A stretch of 64,000 nucleotides of DNA from Qipengyuania seohaensis (GTDB lineage: Bacteria; Pseudomonadota; Alphaproteobacteria; Sphingomonadales; Sphingomonadaceae). Position 1 is the first letter of the stretch. Every line of letters starts with the position of its first letter. The notes beneath the pieces were generated by a model that did not search any database, was not told the origin of the DNA, and saw only the letters and a program-made list of their open reading frames with translations. The stretch lies in contig NZ_CP024920.1 of the NCBI RefSeq assembly GCF_002795865.1, forward strand, positions 2,825,001 to 2,889,000. Direction: 5' to 3'. The translations under genes were made by a program, and so were the position numbers. Positions 54,771 to 64,000 of the stretch are shown one piece after another.

Positions 54771-56954
54771 ATGGCGATAGAGGGGACGCCACAGGTGCCG
54801 TTTGGCGAGCCGGACGGCATCGCCGATGTTGCAGTGCAGCGCCCTTGGCGCATGCGCGCTGTCTTGTCCAGAACGGGTGAGGCCGCAGAGAGGTTTCTGA
54901 CGACCTCGTCATTCGATCGCGGGCCCTGGATTACTGTCGCCTTCGCCGGGGGTATCGCCGCCTGGTTCCTGCTCAAGAACGATTGGCAATGGTCGGCCGC
55001 TATCGGCCTGGCCCTGCTTGCGGCCCTGGCGTCCCTGGCCATATGGCGAGGGCGGGATGACCGCGCAGCCCTGCGGCTCGCGTCGACCGTTGTAGCTATT
55101 GCTTTCGCGCTCGGTTTGGCAGTGGTGTGGAGCAAGTCGGAACTGGTGGGGGCTCCGGCTATCGAGCATCCGAAGATGGTGACGCTCGATGCGCGCATCC
55201 TCGAGCGGGAGGAACAACCTGCCCAAGAACGCGTGCGCCTCACCCTTGCGTCGAGGGACGCGGAAGCGGGAGTGCCGATCAAGGTCCGTGTGAACGTGCC
55301 GATCGAGAAGGATATGGCCGGGCTGGAAGAGGGCGCGCGAATTCGGCTCAGGGCTCGGCTCATGCCTCCGTCTGCGCCTATATTGCCCGGCGCCTATGAC
55401 TTTGCCCGGGCAGCATGGTTTCAGGGCCTCGCAGGAACAGGCTCGGTTGCCGGAGAAATAGAACTGGTCGAGCAGGCAGGTAATCGCAATTCGCTGATCG
55501 CCCGCGCGCAGAGGCAATTGTCCGCACATGTCAGAGCCCGCCTTGATGGAGCGCCGGGGACAATCGCTGCAGCTTTTGCCAGCGGCGATCGCGGCGGGAT
55601 ATCTACCGCAGACGAGGACGCGATGCGCGATGCGGGACTGACGCACCTGCTCTCGATCAGCGGGCTGCACGTTAGCGCCGTCATCGCAGCAGCCTATTTC
55701 CTGGCGATCAAGCTGTTCGCTTTGTGGCCGTACTTCACCCTGAGAGTGCGGTTGCCGCTGGTCGCTGCAGCGGTGGGCGCCGGGGCGGGGATCGCTTACA
55801 CCCTCCTCACGGGGGCGGAGGTGCCGACAGTGCGCAGTTGCATCGGGGCCATGCTGGTCTTGGGCGCGCTGGCCCTAGGGCGCGAACCTTTGTCCATGAG
55901 GATGGTGGCGGTGGCCGCAGCTGCCGTACTCTTCGCCTGGCCCGAAGCACTTGTCGGCCCCAGCTTCCAGATGAGCTTTTCGGCCGTGATCGCGATCATC
56001 GCTTTGCACAATTCCGCGCCCGTCCGGGCTTTCCTTGCTCCGCGTGAAGAAAGCGGGGCGAGGTGGCTGGCGCGGCGTACGCTCATGCTCTTCGTAACAG
56101 GCCTGGTCATCGAGATCGCCCTGACACCTGTGGTGCTTTTCCATTTTCACCGGTCAGGTCTTTACGGCGCTTTCGCCAATGTCCTGGCCATTCCGCTGGT
56201 CACGTTCGTGTCGATGCCCTTGATCGCGCTTGCGCTGATCTTCGATCTGGTCGGAGCAGGGGCACCGTTCTGGTGGCTCGTCGGGGTGTCGCTCGACCTG
56301 CTGATCGGCCTTGCCCACTTCACCGCTTCCCAGCCCGGGGCGGTGAAGTTGGTGCCCCACATGGGACTTGGGATTATCGCCCTGTTTGTTGCCGGCGGCC
56401 TGTGGCTCGCTCTGTGGCGGGGCAATGCGCGGTTATGGGGGCTGCTCCCCGCAGGGGTTGGCGCGATTTCTCTGGCGGTTTCGCCTGTACCCGACCTGCT
56501 CGTCACGCGCGACGGCGGCAATCTCGGCTTGGTCGACGAGCAAGGCCGACTGTTCGTTTTGCGAGGTGCGCCCGGGACATATGCACGGACCAATATCGTC
56601 GAACTTGCGGGGAGCGAGATAGAGCCCGAGCGCATTCAGTCGTATCAAGGCGCACGGTGCAGTTCGGATTTCTGCACTATCAGGCTGACCGGCAACGATC
56701 GCGACTGGATTGTTCTGGTCGCGCTAAACAAGCAGCGTATTGATGAGCGGCAACTGGCCGCCGCCTGCGAGCTTTCAGATATCGTTGTCGCGGACCGCTG
56801 GCTGCCCCGGAGTTGTATGCCACGTTGGTTGAAGGTCGACCGGCGCTATCTGGAGCGTAACGGCGGTATCGCTCTCTATCTCGGGGAAGAGCGTGTTCGC
56901 ACTGTCGCGGCGTCGCAAGGTGAACATGGCTGGTGGAATCCCGAGGTCGATTGA
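54771..56954 (+). CDS. comEC: ComEC/Rec2-family DNA-uptake membrane protein
   Basis: Polytopic protein of 727 residues that in competent bacteria forms the channel for single-stranded DNA across the inner membrane. An N-terminal soluble OB-like region follows the first helices. The Competence domain has GDRGGISTADEDAMRDAGL and LLSISGLHVSAV, and about ten helices follow. The C-terminal part occupies the place of the metallo-beta-lactamase domain, but I see no HxHxDH zinc motif, so nuclease activity is doubtful. The ribosome site is weak. It is divergent from gltX. Confidence 0.87.
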   Translation: MAIEGTPQVPFGEPDGIADVAVQRPWRMRAVLSRTGEAAERFLTTSSFDRGPWITVAFAGGIAAWFLLKNDWQWSAAIGLALLAALASLAIWRGRDDRAALRLASTVVAIAFALGLAVVWSKSELVGAPAIEHPKMVTLDARILEREEQPAQERVRLTLASRDAEAGVPIKVRVNVPIEKDMAGLEEGARIRLRARLMPPSAPILPGAYDFARAAWFQGLAGTGSVAGEIELVEQAGNRNSLIARAQRQLSAHVRARLDGAPGTIAAAFASGDRGGISTADEDAMRDAGLTHLLSISGLHVSAVIAAAYFLAIKLFALWPYFTLRVRLPLVAAAVGAGAGIAYTLLTGAEVPTVRSCIGAMLVLGALALGREPLSMRMVAVAAAAVLFAWPEALVGPSFQMSFSAVIAIIALHNSAPVRAFLAPREESGARWLARRTLMLFVTGLVIEIALTPVVLFHFHRSGLYGAFANVLAIPLVTFVSMPLIALALIFDLVGAGAPFWWLVGVSLDLLIGLAHFTASQPGAVKLVPHMGLGIIALFVAGGLWLALWRGNARLWGLLPAGVGAISLAVSPVPDLLVTRDGGNLGLVDEQGRLFVLRGAPGTYARTNIVELAGSEIEPERIQSYQGARCSSDFCTIRLTGNDRDWIVLVALNKQRIDERQLAAACELSDIVVADRWLPRSCMPRWLKVDRRYLERNGGIALYLGEERVRTVAASQGEHGWWNPEVD

Positions 56955-56967
56955 GCGCCATGCGAAA

Positions 56968-56990
56968 AGGGGCGCCCGTTGGACGCCCCT
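56968..56990 (-). terminator. terminator after lexA
   Basis: Seven-base arms AGGGGCG and CGCCCCT around a nine-base loop between convergent comEC and lexA. On the minus strand the stem is followed by TTTTCGC, a good fit for a lexA terminator. On the plus strand the T content after it is weak. Confidence 0.8.
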
Positions 56991-57013
56991 GTAAATTCGG
57001 TTTCTCTCACAGG

Positions 57014-57718
57014 TCAGTGGTAACGGCGCAGGAGGCCAGCGAGCTTGCCCTGCACCTGGACACGGCCAGCTTCGTAGATTTGCGGGTCATAGGCACCATT
57101 GGCCGGGTCGAGCCGGATCATCGGCCCTTCCTTGCGCAGGTATTTGAGAGTCGCTTCTTCGTTATCGACCAATGCGACCACGATCTCGCCATCGCGAGCC
57201 GAGTCGGCCCTGCGGACGAGGGCGAAGTCGCCGTCGAAAATGCCGGCTTCGATCATCGAATCGCCCGATACTTCGAGCGCGTAATGATCGCCCGGGCCGA
57301 GCAGTGCCGCAGGGACAGGCATGCTCGACTGGCCCTCGATCGCTTCGATCGGGGCGCCGGCAGCGATGCGTCCGTGCAGCGGGACTTCGATGATATCGTT
57401 CGCGGGCGAGGGAGCGACTGCCTTTGCGGCATGCGGAGCGATGATTGCGTCGTTCGCCGCAGGAGCGACGGATGGGGCCGCAGCATTCGACCCGGTCACC
57501 GCATCTTCCGGCAGCTTGATCACTTCGAGAGCGCGTGCCCGGTTCGGCAAGCGACGGATGAAGCCGCGTTCTTCCAGTGCCGAGATCAACCGGTGAACTC
57601 CCGACTTGCTCTTGAGGTCGAGCGCTTCCTTCATTTCTTCGAATGAAGGCGAAATTCCGGTGTCTTCCAGTTTTTGCTGGATGAAGCGGATCAGTTCATG
57701 CTGCTTTGCGGTCAGCAT
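57014..57718 (-). CDS. lexA: LexA repressor
   Basis: SOS transcriptional repressor and self-cleaving protease, 234 residues. The N-terminal winged helix ([15 protein letters not shown] to about 65) is followed by an unusually long Ala/Pro-rich linker (about 70-110). The S24 domain has cleavage bond Ala120-Gly121 in RIAAGAPIE, Ser154 in SGDSM and Lys192. A GTTC-N7-GTTC box lies 34-48 bases upstream, so autoregulation is expected. A terminator follows. MoaC and the trp genes lie upstream on the same strand. Confidence 0.96.
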   Translation of the reverse strand: MLTAKQHELIRFIQQKLEDTGISPSFEEMKEALDLKSKSGVHRLISALEERGFIRRLPNRARALEVIKLPEDAVTGSNAAAPSVAPAANDAIIAPHAAKAVAPSPANDIIEVPLHGRIAAGAPIEAIEGQSSMPVPAALLGPGDHYALEVSGDSMIEAGIFDGDFALVRRADSARDGEIVVALVDNEEATLKYLRKEGPMIRLDPANGAYDPQIYEAGRVQVQGKLAGLLRRYH

Positions 57719-57737
57719 AGGTCACTCCCATATTCCT

Positions 57738-57766
57738 GTTCACAACCTTGTGAACGAATGTGGAAC
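57738..57766 (-). promoter_or_regulatory. LexA (SOS) box region upstream of lexA
   Basis: On the lexA strand the sequence reads GTTC, seven bases, GTTC (57,752-57,766), the direct-repeat operator known for alphaproteobacterial LexA. Immediately beside it GTTCAC and GTGAAC form a dyad (57,738-57,755) that shares one half-site. It sits just before the lexA start. Confidence 0.85.
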
Positions 57767-57843
57767 AATTAGGCAACCAATTTTCGCAAGTCAAGCAATT
57801 CAGCCATTTTGGAGGTGATTGCGGCGGAACAAGCGTTCCCGTT

Positions 57844-58317
57844 TCAGTCCCGGGCGTACCAGTCCCCGGACTTGCCGCCGGTCTTGGCGATGAGGCGGAT
57901 ACCATCGATACGCATCGCTTTATCGAGCGCCTTGCCCATGTCGTATAGGGTGAGCAAGGCAACACTCGCGGCGGTCAGCGCCTCCATCTCCACACCGGTC
58001 TTGCCGTTCAGCGAGGCTGTGGCAACGACTCGTATGGCATCGTCTTCTGGGTGGAACTCGATTTTCACAGCTTCGAGGCCGAGCGGATGACACAATGGGA
58101 TCAGCTCGCCGGTCTTCTTGGCCGCCATGATCCCTGCGATGCGGGCCGCGGCAATCGCGTCGCCCTTGGGCAAATCGCCTTGAGTGATCGCGACAAGGGC
58201 ATCGGATGTCATGAGGATACGGCCTTCCGCAGTGGCGGAGCGCCGTGTGACCTGTTTCCCCGACACGTCGACCATGTGCGCCGCGCCATCCTCGTCGAGG
58301 TGCGTAAGCTTGCTCAT
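57844..58317 (-). CDS. moaC: cyclic pyranopterin monophosphate synthase
   Basis: Second step of molybdenum cofactor synthesis, 157 residues. Conserved parts are [36 protein letters not shown] with the active-site His, [12 protein letters not shown] and [10 protein letters not shown]. It is the usual length. It overlaps trpC by four bases, so it is transcribed with the trp genes. A GGAAC-GTTCC hairpin lies just after the stop. moeA, which often follows moaC in relatives, is not here. Confidence 0.94.
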   Translation of the reverse strand: MSKLTHLDEDGAAHMVDVSGKQVTRRSATAEGRILMTSDALVAITQGDLPKGDAIAAARIAGIMAAKKTGELIPLCHPLGLEAVKIEFHPEDDAIRVVATASLNGKTGVEMEALTAASVALLTLYDMGKALDKAMRIDGIRLIAKTGGKSGDWYARD

Positions 58318-59117
58318 GCCTCGGCCGCTTGCGGGCCATGGAGCAGGAGGCGGGTTGCCTGTTCGACATCGGTCTGCCGCATGAGGCTTTCCCCGACGAG
58401 GAAGCTGTTCACGCCGGATGCGGACAGGCGGAGGCAGTCGGCGTGCGTGAAAATGCCGCTTTCACCGACGAGTAGAGCATCCTTCGGGGCCAGTGAAGCA
58501 AGCCGTTCGGTCGTGGCGAGATCGGTCTCGAAGGTCTTCAGATTACGATTGTTGACGCCAAGCAGGCGCGATTGGAGGCTGCTCGCGCGGGCAAGCTCTT
58601 CCTCGTCATGTACCTCGACCAGGACATCCATGCCGCGCTCGATGGCCGCAGCTTCGATCTCGGCCATCGCGCCGTCTTCCAGTGCGGCCACGATGATGAG
58701 AATAGCGTCGGCCCCAAGTGCGCGGGCCTCGGCAACCTGCCAGGGGTCGACCATGAAGTCTTTGCGCAGCACAGGTAGGTCGCATGCTGCGCGCGCCTCG
58801 ATCAGATACTCCTCGTGTCCCTGGAAATAAGGCGCGTCGGTCAGCACCGACAGGCAACTCGCCCCTCCGGCGGCGTAAGCGCGCGCATGGTCGGCGGGTG
58901 CGAAATCGTCTCGGATCAATCCCTTGGAGGGTGAAGCTTTCTTGATTTCCGCGATCAAGCCGAAACCCGATCGCTGAGCTGTTTCGAGCGCTTTCATGAA
59001 CCCGCGCGGCTCTGTCTGCCCGGCCGCGCGGCCGTCTAGTTCGTCGAGCGTCGCGGTCTTGCGCCGCGCCGCGACTTCTTCGCGCTTCGTAGCGCAAATT
59101 TCGTCGAGCTTGTTCAT
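58314..59117 (-). CDS. trpC: indole-3-glycerol phosphate synthase
   Basis: Fourth step of tryptophan synthesis, a TIM barrel of 267 residues. Seen are [15 protein letters not shown] (catalytic Lys region), [31 protein letters not shown] and [13 protein letters not shown]. It is monofunctional, without a TrpF domain. Start and stop overlap trpD and moaC by four bases each. Confidence 0.96.
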   Translation of the reverse strand: MNKLDEICATKREEVAARRKTATLDELDGRAAGQTEPRGFMKALETAQRSGFGLIAEIKKASPSKGLIRDDFAPADHARAYAAGGASCLSVLTDAPYFQGHEEYLIEARAACDLPVLRKDFMVDPWQVAEARALGADAILIIVAALEDGAMAEIEAAAIERGMDVLVEVHDEEELARASSLQSRLLGVNNRNLKTFETDLATTERLASLAPKDALLVGESGIFTHADCLRLSASGVNSFLVGESLMRQTDVEQATRLLLHGPQAAEA

Positions 59118-60106
59118 TGCGCCAGTGCAATCCAGTCGGTCAGGAGCTTGCGGGCACGGCCGCTGTCGATTGCCTCGGCTGCGAATTCGGCGGCTTCTGT
59201 CCAGTCGTCCGATTTTCCCGCCACGATCAGGGTAGCGGCGGCATTGAAGAGCACCGCATCGCGATAGGCGCCAGGTGTCCCAAACAGCAGTGCTTCCAGA
59301 GCCTTTGCGTTGTGCAGCGGATCTCCCCCGCGAATGGCCTCGACGGGAGCGTGGGCAAGATTGGCCTGCACCGCGACGACCCGGCGCATCTCGAAATCGT
59401 GGTCGCGTACGTCGGCAAGTTCGTTACCGCCCGCGAGTGACAGTTCATCGAGCCCTTCATCACCGGATACGATGAAGCTGCGTTCCGTTCCGAGAGTAGC
59501 CTTGGCCCGTGCATAAATCGGGACATAAGCGGGGCGGGCGATGCCGATGAGCTGGCGTTTCACGCCTGCCGGATTGGACAAGGGCCCCATCAGGTTGAAG
59601 ATCGTGCGAACGCCAAGTTTCTGGCGGATGGGCTGGATGCGTCCCATGGCGGGGTGATGGTTCTTGGCGAACAGGAAGCAGATGCCCAGCTTCTCGAGCG
59701 TCTTTTCTGCAGTGCGACCCACTGCGTCCATGTCGAGGCCGAGAGCCTCCAGCGTGTCTGCCGCACCCGATTTGGAGCTTGCTGCACGGTTGCCATGCTT
59801 GGCGACAGGAACGCCGCAGGATGCGACGACGAGACTGACCGCGGTCGATACGTTGAGCGTGTGGTGGCCGTCACCGCCAGTGCCGCAGCAGTCGACAGTA
59901 CCTTCGGGTGCTTCGATCGGGATCAGCCGTGCGCGCAGGGCCCTCGCAGCGCCGGCGATCTCCTCTGCGGTTTCGCTGCGCGCAGACATGTCGACGAGAA
60001 ACCTGGCAATCTCCTCGTCGCTGGTTTCGCCATCGAGGATCCAGCCGAAAACCTCTTCCGATTGGGCCGCATCGAGATGGGTGTCTGCAGAGGGGAGCTG
60101 TTTCAT
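59114..60106 (-). CDS. trpD: anthranilate phosphoribosyltransferase
   Basis: Adds phosphoribose to anthranilate; 330 residues. Glycine-rich [18 protein letters not shown] binds phosphoribosyl pyrophosphate, and [21 protein letters not shown] and [13 protein letters not shown] follow. The start [10 protein letters not shown] overlaps the trpG stop by four bases, and the stop overlaps trpC. It is not fused to TrpG. Confidence 0.96.
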   Translation of the reverse strand: MKQLPSADTHLDAAQSEEVFGWILDGETSDEEIARFLVDMSARSETAEEIAGAARALRARLIPIEAPEGTVDCCGTGGDGHHTLNVSTAVSLVVASCGVPVAKHGNRAASSKSGAADTLEALGLDMDAVGRTAEKTLEKLGICFLFAKNHHPAMGRIQPIRQKLGVRTIFNLMGPLSNPAGVKRQLIGIARPAYVPIYARAKATLGTERSFIVSGDEGLDELSLAGGNELADVRDHDFEMRRVVAVQANLAHAPVEAIRGGDPLHNAKALEALLFGTPGAYRDAVLFNAAATLIVAGKSDDWTEAAEFAAEAIDSGRARKLLTDWIALAQ

Positions 60107-60717
60107 GCCGGAACCTTCGCGGGAATACCGCAAATCTTGAGGAAATTTGCGAGCAAGGCGTGTCCGTGCTCTGTCGCGATGCTTTCGGGGTGGAACTGGA
60201 CACCGTGGATCGGCAGGTCTCGATGGCGGAAGCCCATGACGCTGCTGCCGTCGAGACCCGGGGTTTCGCTATGCGCGTTGGCCAGCAGGGTATCAGGAAT
60301 ATCTTCGACCACGAGCGAGTGGTAGCGGGTCGCGAGGAACGGCGAAGGCAGGCCTTCGAAAACGCCGGTCGCATCGTGAGTGACCGGGCTGGTCTTGCCG
60401 TGCATCAAGCCGCCGCGAACGACCTTGCCCCCGAAGTGCTGCCCGATTGCCTGATGGCCCAGGCATACTCCCAAAAGCGGGGTACCGGCACCGGCCGCAG
60501 CAGCCACCAGATCGAGACTGACGCCCGCCTCGTTGGGCGTACATGGCCCCGGAGAGATCAGGAAGCCCGCAGCACCGCGGTCCAGCGCCTGCGAAGCGGT
60601 AATCGCATCATTGCGGACCACCTCCACCTCGGCGCCCAGTTCCATGAGGTAATGGACCAGGTTGAAGGTGAAGCTGTCGTAATTGTCGACGACGAGGATG
60701 GATCGGTTTTCGGTCAT
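60103..60717 (-). CDS. trpG: anthranilate synthase glutaminase subunit
   Basis: Class I glutamine amidotransferase of 204 residues supplying ammonia to TrpE, and perhaps also to PabB. The catalytic Cys is in [12 protein letters not shown] and the His-Glu pair in [20 protein letters not shown] marks the N-terminus. ATG was chosen four residues into the open frame. It is separated from trpE by two unrelated genes and from the nearer one by 59 bases, so it may have its own promoter. Confidence 0.93.
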   Translation of the reverse strand: MTENRSILVVDNYDSFTFNLVHYLMELGAEVEVVRNDAITASQALDRGAAGFLISPGPCTPNEAGVSLDLVAAAAGAGTPLLGVCLGHQAIGQHFGGKVVRGGLMHGKTSPVTHDATGVFEGLPSPFLATRYHSLVVEDIPDTLLANAHSETPGLDGSSVMGFRHRDLPIHGVQFHPESIATEHGHALLANFLKICGIPAKVPA

Positions 60718-60776
60718 TCGGCTCGTCAATGGCGGTGCGGACGACGGGTTTCAAGCAAGCTTTGCGTCGCGCGGCG

Positions 60777-61739
60777 TCAGGCCTGCTTGCCGGCGAGCGT
60801 ATCCGTCGCGCGCACAAGCCCGTCGACGATGCCAGGTTCGCTGGCGCTGTGCCCTGCATCGTGAACGATGTGCAGCTTTGCTTCCGGCCATGCCTTCTTC
60901 AACGCCCATGCGCTGGTCGGCGGGGTGCAGATGTCGTGGCGGCCCTGAACGATGATCCCGGGTATCCCGGCGATCTTGCCGACATCGCGGAGCAATTGCG
61001 CTTCCTCCAAGTAGAAATCGTTGAGGAAATATCGTGCGCAGATGCGAGCGAAAGGCAGTGCCTTCGAGGCGTCGGCAAAGCTGTCGAGTAGGTCGGAGTT
61101 GGGCAGCAGCGTTGCCACCTGTCCTTCCCAGATCGACCACGCTTTGGCTGCCGTCAGCCTGGTGTTCTCGTCATCGCTCGTAAGGCGCGCGTAGTAGGCT
61201 TTCACCAGGTCGCCGCGCTCGTCTTCCGGGATGATCGAGATAAAATCGTCCCAGGCTTCGGCCATGATCTCGCTCGCGCCGTAGCTATAGAGCCAGCCTT
61301 TTTCTTCGGCGCGGGCGAGAAAGACGCCGCGCAAGACCAGCTCGCTGACGCGCTCGGGATATTTCTGCGCATAGGCAAGCGCCAGTGTCGAGCCCCAGCT
61401 GCCGCCGAACGCCTGCCATTTCTCGTGGCCGCACATTTCGCGGAGGCGTTCGATATCCTCGACGATGCGCCAGGTGTCGTTGTTTTCGATCTCGGCGAAG
61501 GGCAGCGATTTCCCGCACCCGCGCTGGTCGAACAGCAGGACGTCGTAGAGTTCGGGGTCCCACTGGCGGCGATGGTCGGGGCTCATCCCGCCACCCGGGC
61601 CACCGTGCAGGAAAACAGCAGGCTTTGCACCGGGTGTGCCAACGCGTTCGTAATACAGCGAATGGCCTTCGCCCACGTCGAGCATTCCGGTCTCGTAGGG
61701 TTCGATCTCCGGATAGAGGGTCCGCAAATCATTCGTCAT
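60777..61739 (-). CDS. pip: proline iminopeptidase
   Basis: Alpha/beta-hydrolase of 320 residues that removes N-terminal proline. HGGPGGG forms the oxyanion region, FDQRGCGKS follows, the nucleophile Ser is in FGGSWGSTLAL, and late Asp and His (GRHDICTP and HDAGHS) complete the triad. The start MTNDLRTLYPE lies 11 bases inside the upstream lipoprotein gene. It interrupts the trpE-trpG order. Confidence 0.92.
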   Translation of the reverse strand: MTNDLRTLYPEIEPYETGMLDVGEGHSLYYERVGTPGAKPAVFLHGGPGGGMSPDHRRQWDPELYDVLLFDQRGCGKSLPFAEIENNDTWRIVEDIERLREMCGHEKWQAFGGSWGSTLALAYAQKYPERVSELVLRGVFLARAEEKGWLYSYGASEIMAEAWDDFISIIPEDERGDLVKAYYARLTSDDENTRLTAAKAWSIWEGQVATLLPNSDLLDSFADASKALPFARICARYFLNDFYLEEAQLLRDVGKIAGIPGIIVQGRHDICTPPTSAWALKKAWPEAKLHIVHDAGHSASEPGIVDGLVRATDTLAGKQA

Positions 61740-62580
61740 CCGATGTATCCTTCCTCTCGACGACCACGATCGGACCGATCGGTGCGCCGGTGTCGAGCCG
61801 CTCGGTAGCGGGGTTCCAAAGCGCCGACACATTCCCGTCGAGGAACAGGGCATCGGTCGCGTTCAACTCGTCCCTGAAGAAGCGGGCCAGCTTCCCGAAC
61901 GAAAGCGGGGCATTTGAAATAACGAAATGCGCTCGGCCACGCTCGTCGACACCGACGCCGTTGCGAACATATCGCGAGGGCCCGTCTTGCGTGATTTCCG
62001 GATGGATCTTGCCATCGATGACCAGCATCGGTCCCGACTGGGTGCCGAATTCAGGGCGATCGGACACATTGGCCAGGAAGTCCTCGGTGGTGCGGATTTC
62101 CCATTTGTCGCCGGTGCCGAAGAAGACGCCGTTCGGCTTCATGTGGAAATTGCCTTCCCCGTCCGCCGTGTTGAGCGTTTTCAGGCGCTGGGAATCGACC
62201 ACGAAGTATCCAATCGGGCGGCCGTCATCGTCGTACATTCCGGCATTCATCGCGAATGCGAGGCCATCTTCACCGCGATCTTTCGAGTAGGCTGAAAGGC
62301 TACGATAGGGCTCGCCGCCATCTGGCCCCAGGGTCATTGCGATCCGGTGGCGAGATGGCACCGCAAGGCAGTGCGTAAGCGACGTGTCCTCGAAGATGAT
62401 CGAACGGCACGCGCTCTCGACTTCCGAGGCGACGGACGGCGTCTCCGATGGTGAGGCCGATGCAGAAGGTGATGCTCCGGGCTGGCCGTCGATCCGCGTG
62501 CGCGTCACCGGCTCACCGGCAGGAGGCGGCTCGCAAGAGGAAAGGATCAGGGCTGGGAGTGCGACCAGAAGGTATTTCAT
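61729..62580 (-). CDS. phosphodiester glycosidase-like (NAGPA domain) lipoprotein
   Basis: Exported lipoprotein of 283 residues with lipobox LSSC, a Ser/Pro/Ala-rich linker and a domain like the NAGPA/phosphodiester-glycosidase family: FAMNAGMYDDDGRPIGYFV, KPNGVFFG, QSGPMLVIDGK and a late DALFLDGN. The family cleaves sugar phosphodiesters in various settings; the substrate here is unknown. Its ATG overlaps the trpE stop (ATGA), so it is coupled to trpE. Why a surface or periplasmic enzyme sits here is unclear. Confidence 0.82.
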   Translation of the reverse strand: MKYLLVALPALILSSCEPPPAGEPVTRTRIDGQPGASPSASASPSETPSVASEVESACRSIIFEDTSLTHCLAVPSRHRIAMTLGPDGGEPYRSLSAYSKDRGEDGLAFAMNAGMYDDDGRPIGYFVVDSQRLKTLNTADGEGNFHMKPNGVFFGTGDKWEIRTTEDFLANVSDRPEFGTQSGPMLVIDGKIHPEITQDGPSRYVRNGVGVDERGRAHFVISNAPLSFGKLARFFRDELNATDALFLDGNVSALWNPATERLDTGAPIGPIVVVERKDTSDDE

Positions 62581-64000
62581 TGACCGTAACCGGGTTCCTT
62601 GGCGAGGCGGATGGCATCGCGCGCTGCTGCAAATAGCGCACCTGCCTTGGCTTCGCATTCTCGTTGTTCATAGCTCGGATTGCTGTCGGCGACGATCCCT
62701 GCGCCTGCCTGGACGTGCATCGTACCGTCCTGGACAACTGCGGTCCTCAGAACAATGCAACTGTCCAGCGTGCCGTCGGGCGCGAAATATCCTACACCGC
62801 CGGCGTATGCACCTCGTTTGGCCGGTTCCAGTTCCGCAATGATTTCGCAGGCTCGCACCTTGGGTGCACCGCTGACTGTACCGGCGGGGAATCCTGCAAA
62901 CATGGCATCGAGCGCGTCGAACCTGCTGTCGAGCTTGCCGGTGACGTTGCTGACGATGTGCATGACGTGGCTGTAGCGTTCGACCGTGTAGCTATCCGTG
63001 ACCGTGACCGTACCGCTCTCCGCCACGCGTCCGACGTCGTTGCGACCCAGGTCGAGCAGCATGAGATGCTCGGCCAATTCCTTGGGGTCGGCGAGGAGCG
63101 AGGCTTCCGCTTCGCGATCGAGCGCGGGGGTTGCGCCTCGTGGCCGCGTGCCTGCGATGGGCCGGATTGTGACCTCGTCATCGCGGACGCGGACGAGGAT
63201 TTCCGGACTGGACCCGACGATGGCGAATCCCGGCATATCGAGGAAATACAGAAACGGCGACGGGTTCACGCGCCGAAGCGAGCGATAGAGCGCGATCGGA
63301 GGGAGCGGGAAGGGCGCCGTGAAACGCTGGGAAAGGACGACCTGGAAGATATCGCCTGCCGCGATGTATTCCTTCGCGCGCACTACCATCGCTTCGTAGT
63401 CGTGTGCTGCCATCGTGGGCTGCGGCTCGATGTCGGGAAGTGAACCCGGATCAGTGCGGGCTGGTGCGGTGGCACCGCCCAATCGTGCAAGAGCCGTGTC
63501 GATCCTATCTGCCGCACGGGAGAGAAGGACATCGTGGTCGGCCTTACCGGGCCACAACGGTGCGATGCAGAACAGCTGGTCCGACAAATTGTCGAAGATG
63601 AGGATGAGCGTCGGCCTCACGAAAAGCATATCGGGCACTTCGAGAGGCGCGGATTTGGCCTGCGGAAGCTTCTCCACCAGGCCGATGGTTTCATACCCGA
63701 AGTACCCGACCAGACACGCAAGTGCAGGCGGCAATTCCTCGGGAACGTCAAAGCGGCATTCGCCCAACAACTCGCGCAGGGCGCCAAGGGTAGGCGCTTC
63801 GCACGCGTCGAATTTTGCGCGGTCCTGTTGCCAGGCGCGATTGATTGCCGCGTATTCTCCCTCCGCGCGAAACACCAGATCCGGGTCGAGGCCAAGCAGA
63901 CTGTAGCGCCCTCGAACTTCTCCGCCTTCGACAGACTCGAGCAGGAAGTCGCCGCGTCCGTCCTCCATGAGGTTAAGCGCAGCGCCTACCGGAGTCACCG
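62577..64000 (-). CDS. trpE: anthranilate synthase component I (N-terminus outside window)
   Basis: Chorismate-binding subunit of anthranilate synthase; 474 codons are visible and the frame is open at the window edge. Present are the N-terminal GRYSLLGLDPDLVF region that forms the tryptophan-binding site, and the chorismate domain with FLYFLDMPGFAIVGSSPE, IAGTRPRGATP, LDLGRNDVGRV and GTVSGAPKVRACEI. Roughly 30-50 N-terminal residues are expected beyond base 64,000. A GTG at 63,998 is not taken as start because the conserved part has already begun. It is probably the first gene of this trp transcript; any attenuator lies outside. Confidence 0.94.
   Translation of the reverse strand, partial: VTPVGAALNLMEDGRGDFLLESVEGGEVRGRYSLLGLDPDLVFRAEGEYAAINRAWQQDRAKFDACEAPTLGALRELLGECRFDVPEELPPALACLVGYFGYETIGLVEKLPQAKSAPLEVPDMLFVRPTLILIFDNLSDQLFCIAPLWPGKADHDVLLSRAADRIDTALARLGGATAPARTDPGSLPDIEPQPTMAAHDYEAMVVRAKEYIAAGDIFQVVLSQRFTAPFPLPPIALYRSLRRVNPSPFLYFLDMPGFAIVGSSPEILVRVRDDEVTIRPIAGTRPRGATPALDREAEASLLADPKELAEHLMLLDLGRNDVGRVAESGTVTVTDSYTVERYSHVMHIVSNVTGKLDSRFDALDAMFAGFPAGTVSGAPKVRACEIIAELEPAKRGAYAGGVGYFAPDGTLDSCIVLRTAVVQDGTMHVQAGAGIVADSNPSYEQRECEAKAGALFAAARDAIRLAKEPGYGQ

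Overview
The window reads as a dense, GC-rich chromosomal segment of an alphaproteobacterium. Gene content and order point to Sphingomonadales, most likely the Erythrobacter/Sphingomonas side. The pointers are an exosortase A (XrtA) locus, a 14-subunit nuo operon followed by birA, coaX and RNase J, gltX next to gltA, trpGDC followed by moaC, and a LexA box of the alphaproteobacterial GTTC-N7-GTTC type. I saw no rRNA, tRNA, CRISPR array, insertion sequence or prophage. Placement below the order is inference.

Region by region. (1) 1-9,600: the end of xrtA and its asparagine-synthetase-like partner; a minus-strand zapE / hotdog thioesterase / sdhB group; then a surface-polymer group (HAD-IB phosphatase, CDP-glycerol glycerophosphotransferase-like protein, flippase, MobA-like nucleotidyltransferase, methyltransferase). 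(2) 9,600-18,150: RNase E with a long leader, a cell-wall amidase, PBP1A, release factor 2 and a lipoprotein-type methyltransferase. (3) 18,180-25,400: metabolic and small genes: a nitronate-monooxygenase-like flavoprotein, a hydroxyacid dehydrogenase, an SH3 protein, a small lipoprotein, and a divergent thiolase / aldehyde dehydrogenase pair with a dyad between them. (4) 25,587-45,274: one long run of overlapping genes, nuoABCDEFGHIJKLMN, then birA, coaX, rnj and a DUF1467 gene. Six short lipoprotein or membrane-protein genes lie between nuo genes, two of them under 60 codons. (5) 45,280-51,939: a very long membrane-anchored coiled-coil protein, divergent from a four-gene set: an Hpt-like protein without its histidine, a two-part membrane protein, a helical protein of unknown function, and a histidine-kinase-like protein that has ATP-binding motifs but no phospho-acceptor histidine. 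(6) 51,990-64,000: citrate synthase and glutamyl-tRNA synthetase, ComEC, LexA with its SOS box, moaC, trpC, trpD, trpG, a proline iminopeptidase, a phosphodiester-glycosidase-like lipoprotein and the 3' part of trpE.

Most of the window is housekeeping: respiration, translation, RNA decay, wall synthesis, tryptophan and cofactor synthesis. The best candidates for something undescribed are the putative signalling set at 47,962-51,939, in which both phosphotransfer histidines are missing, and the small membrane genes embedded in the nuo operon. Sequence-level extras are a 15-nt dyad just upstream of sdhB, a 15-nt dyad in the rne leader, a dyad between the thiolase and aldehyde dehydrogenase genes, and two good stem-loop terminators.
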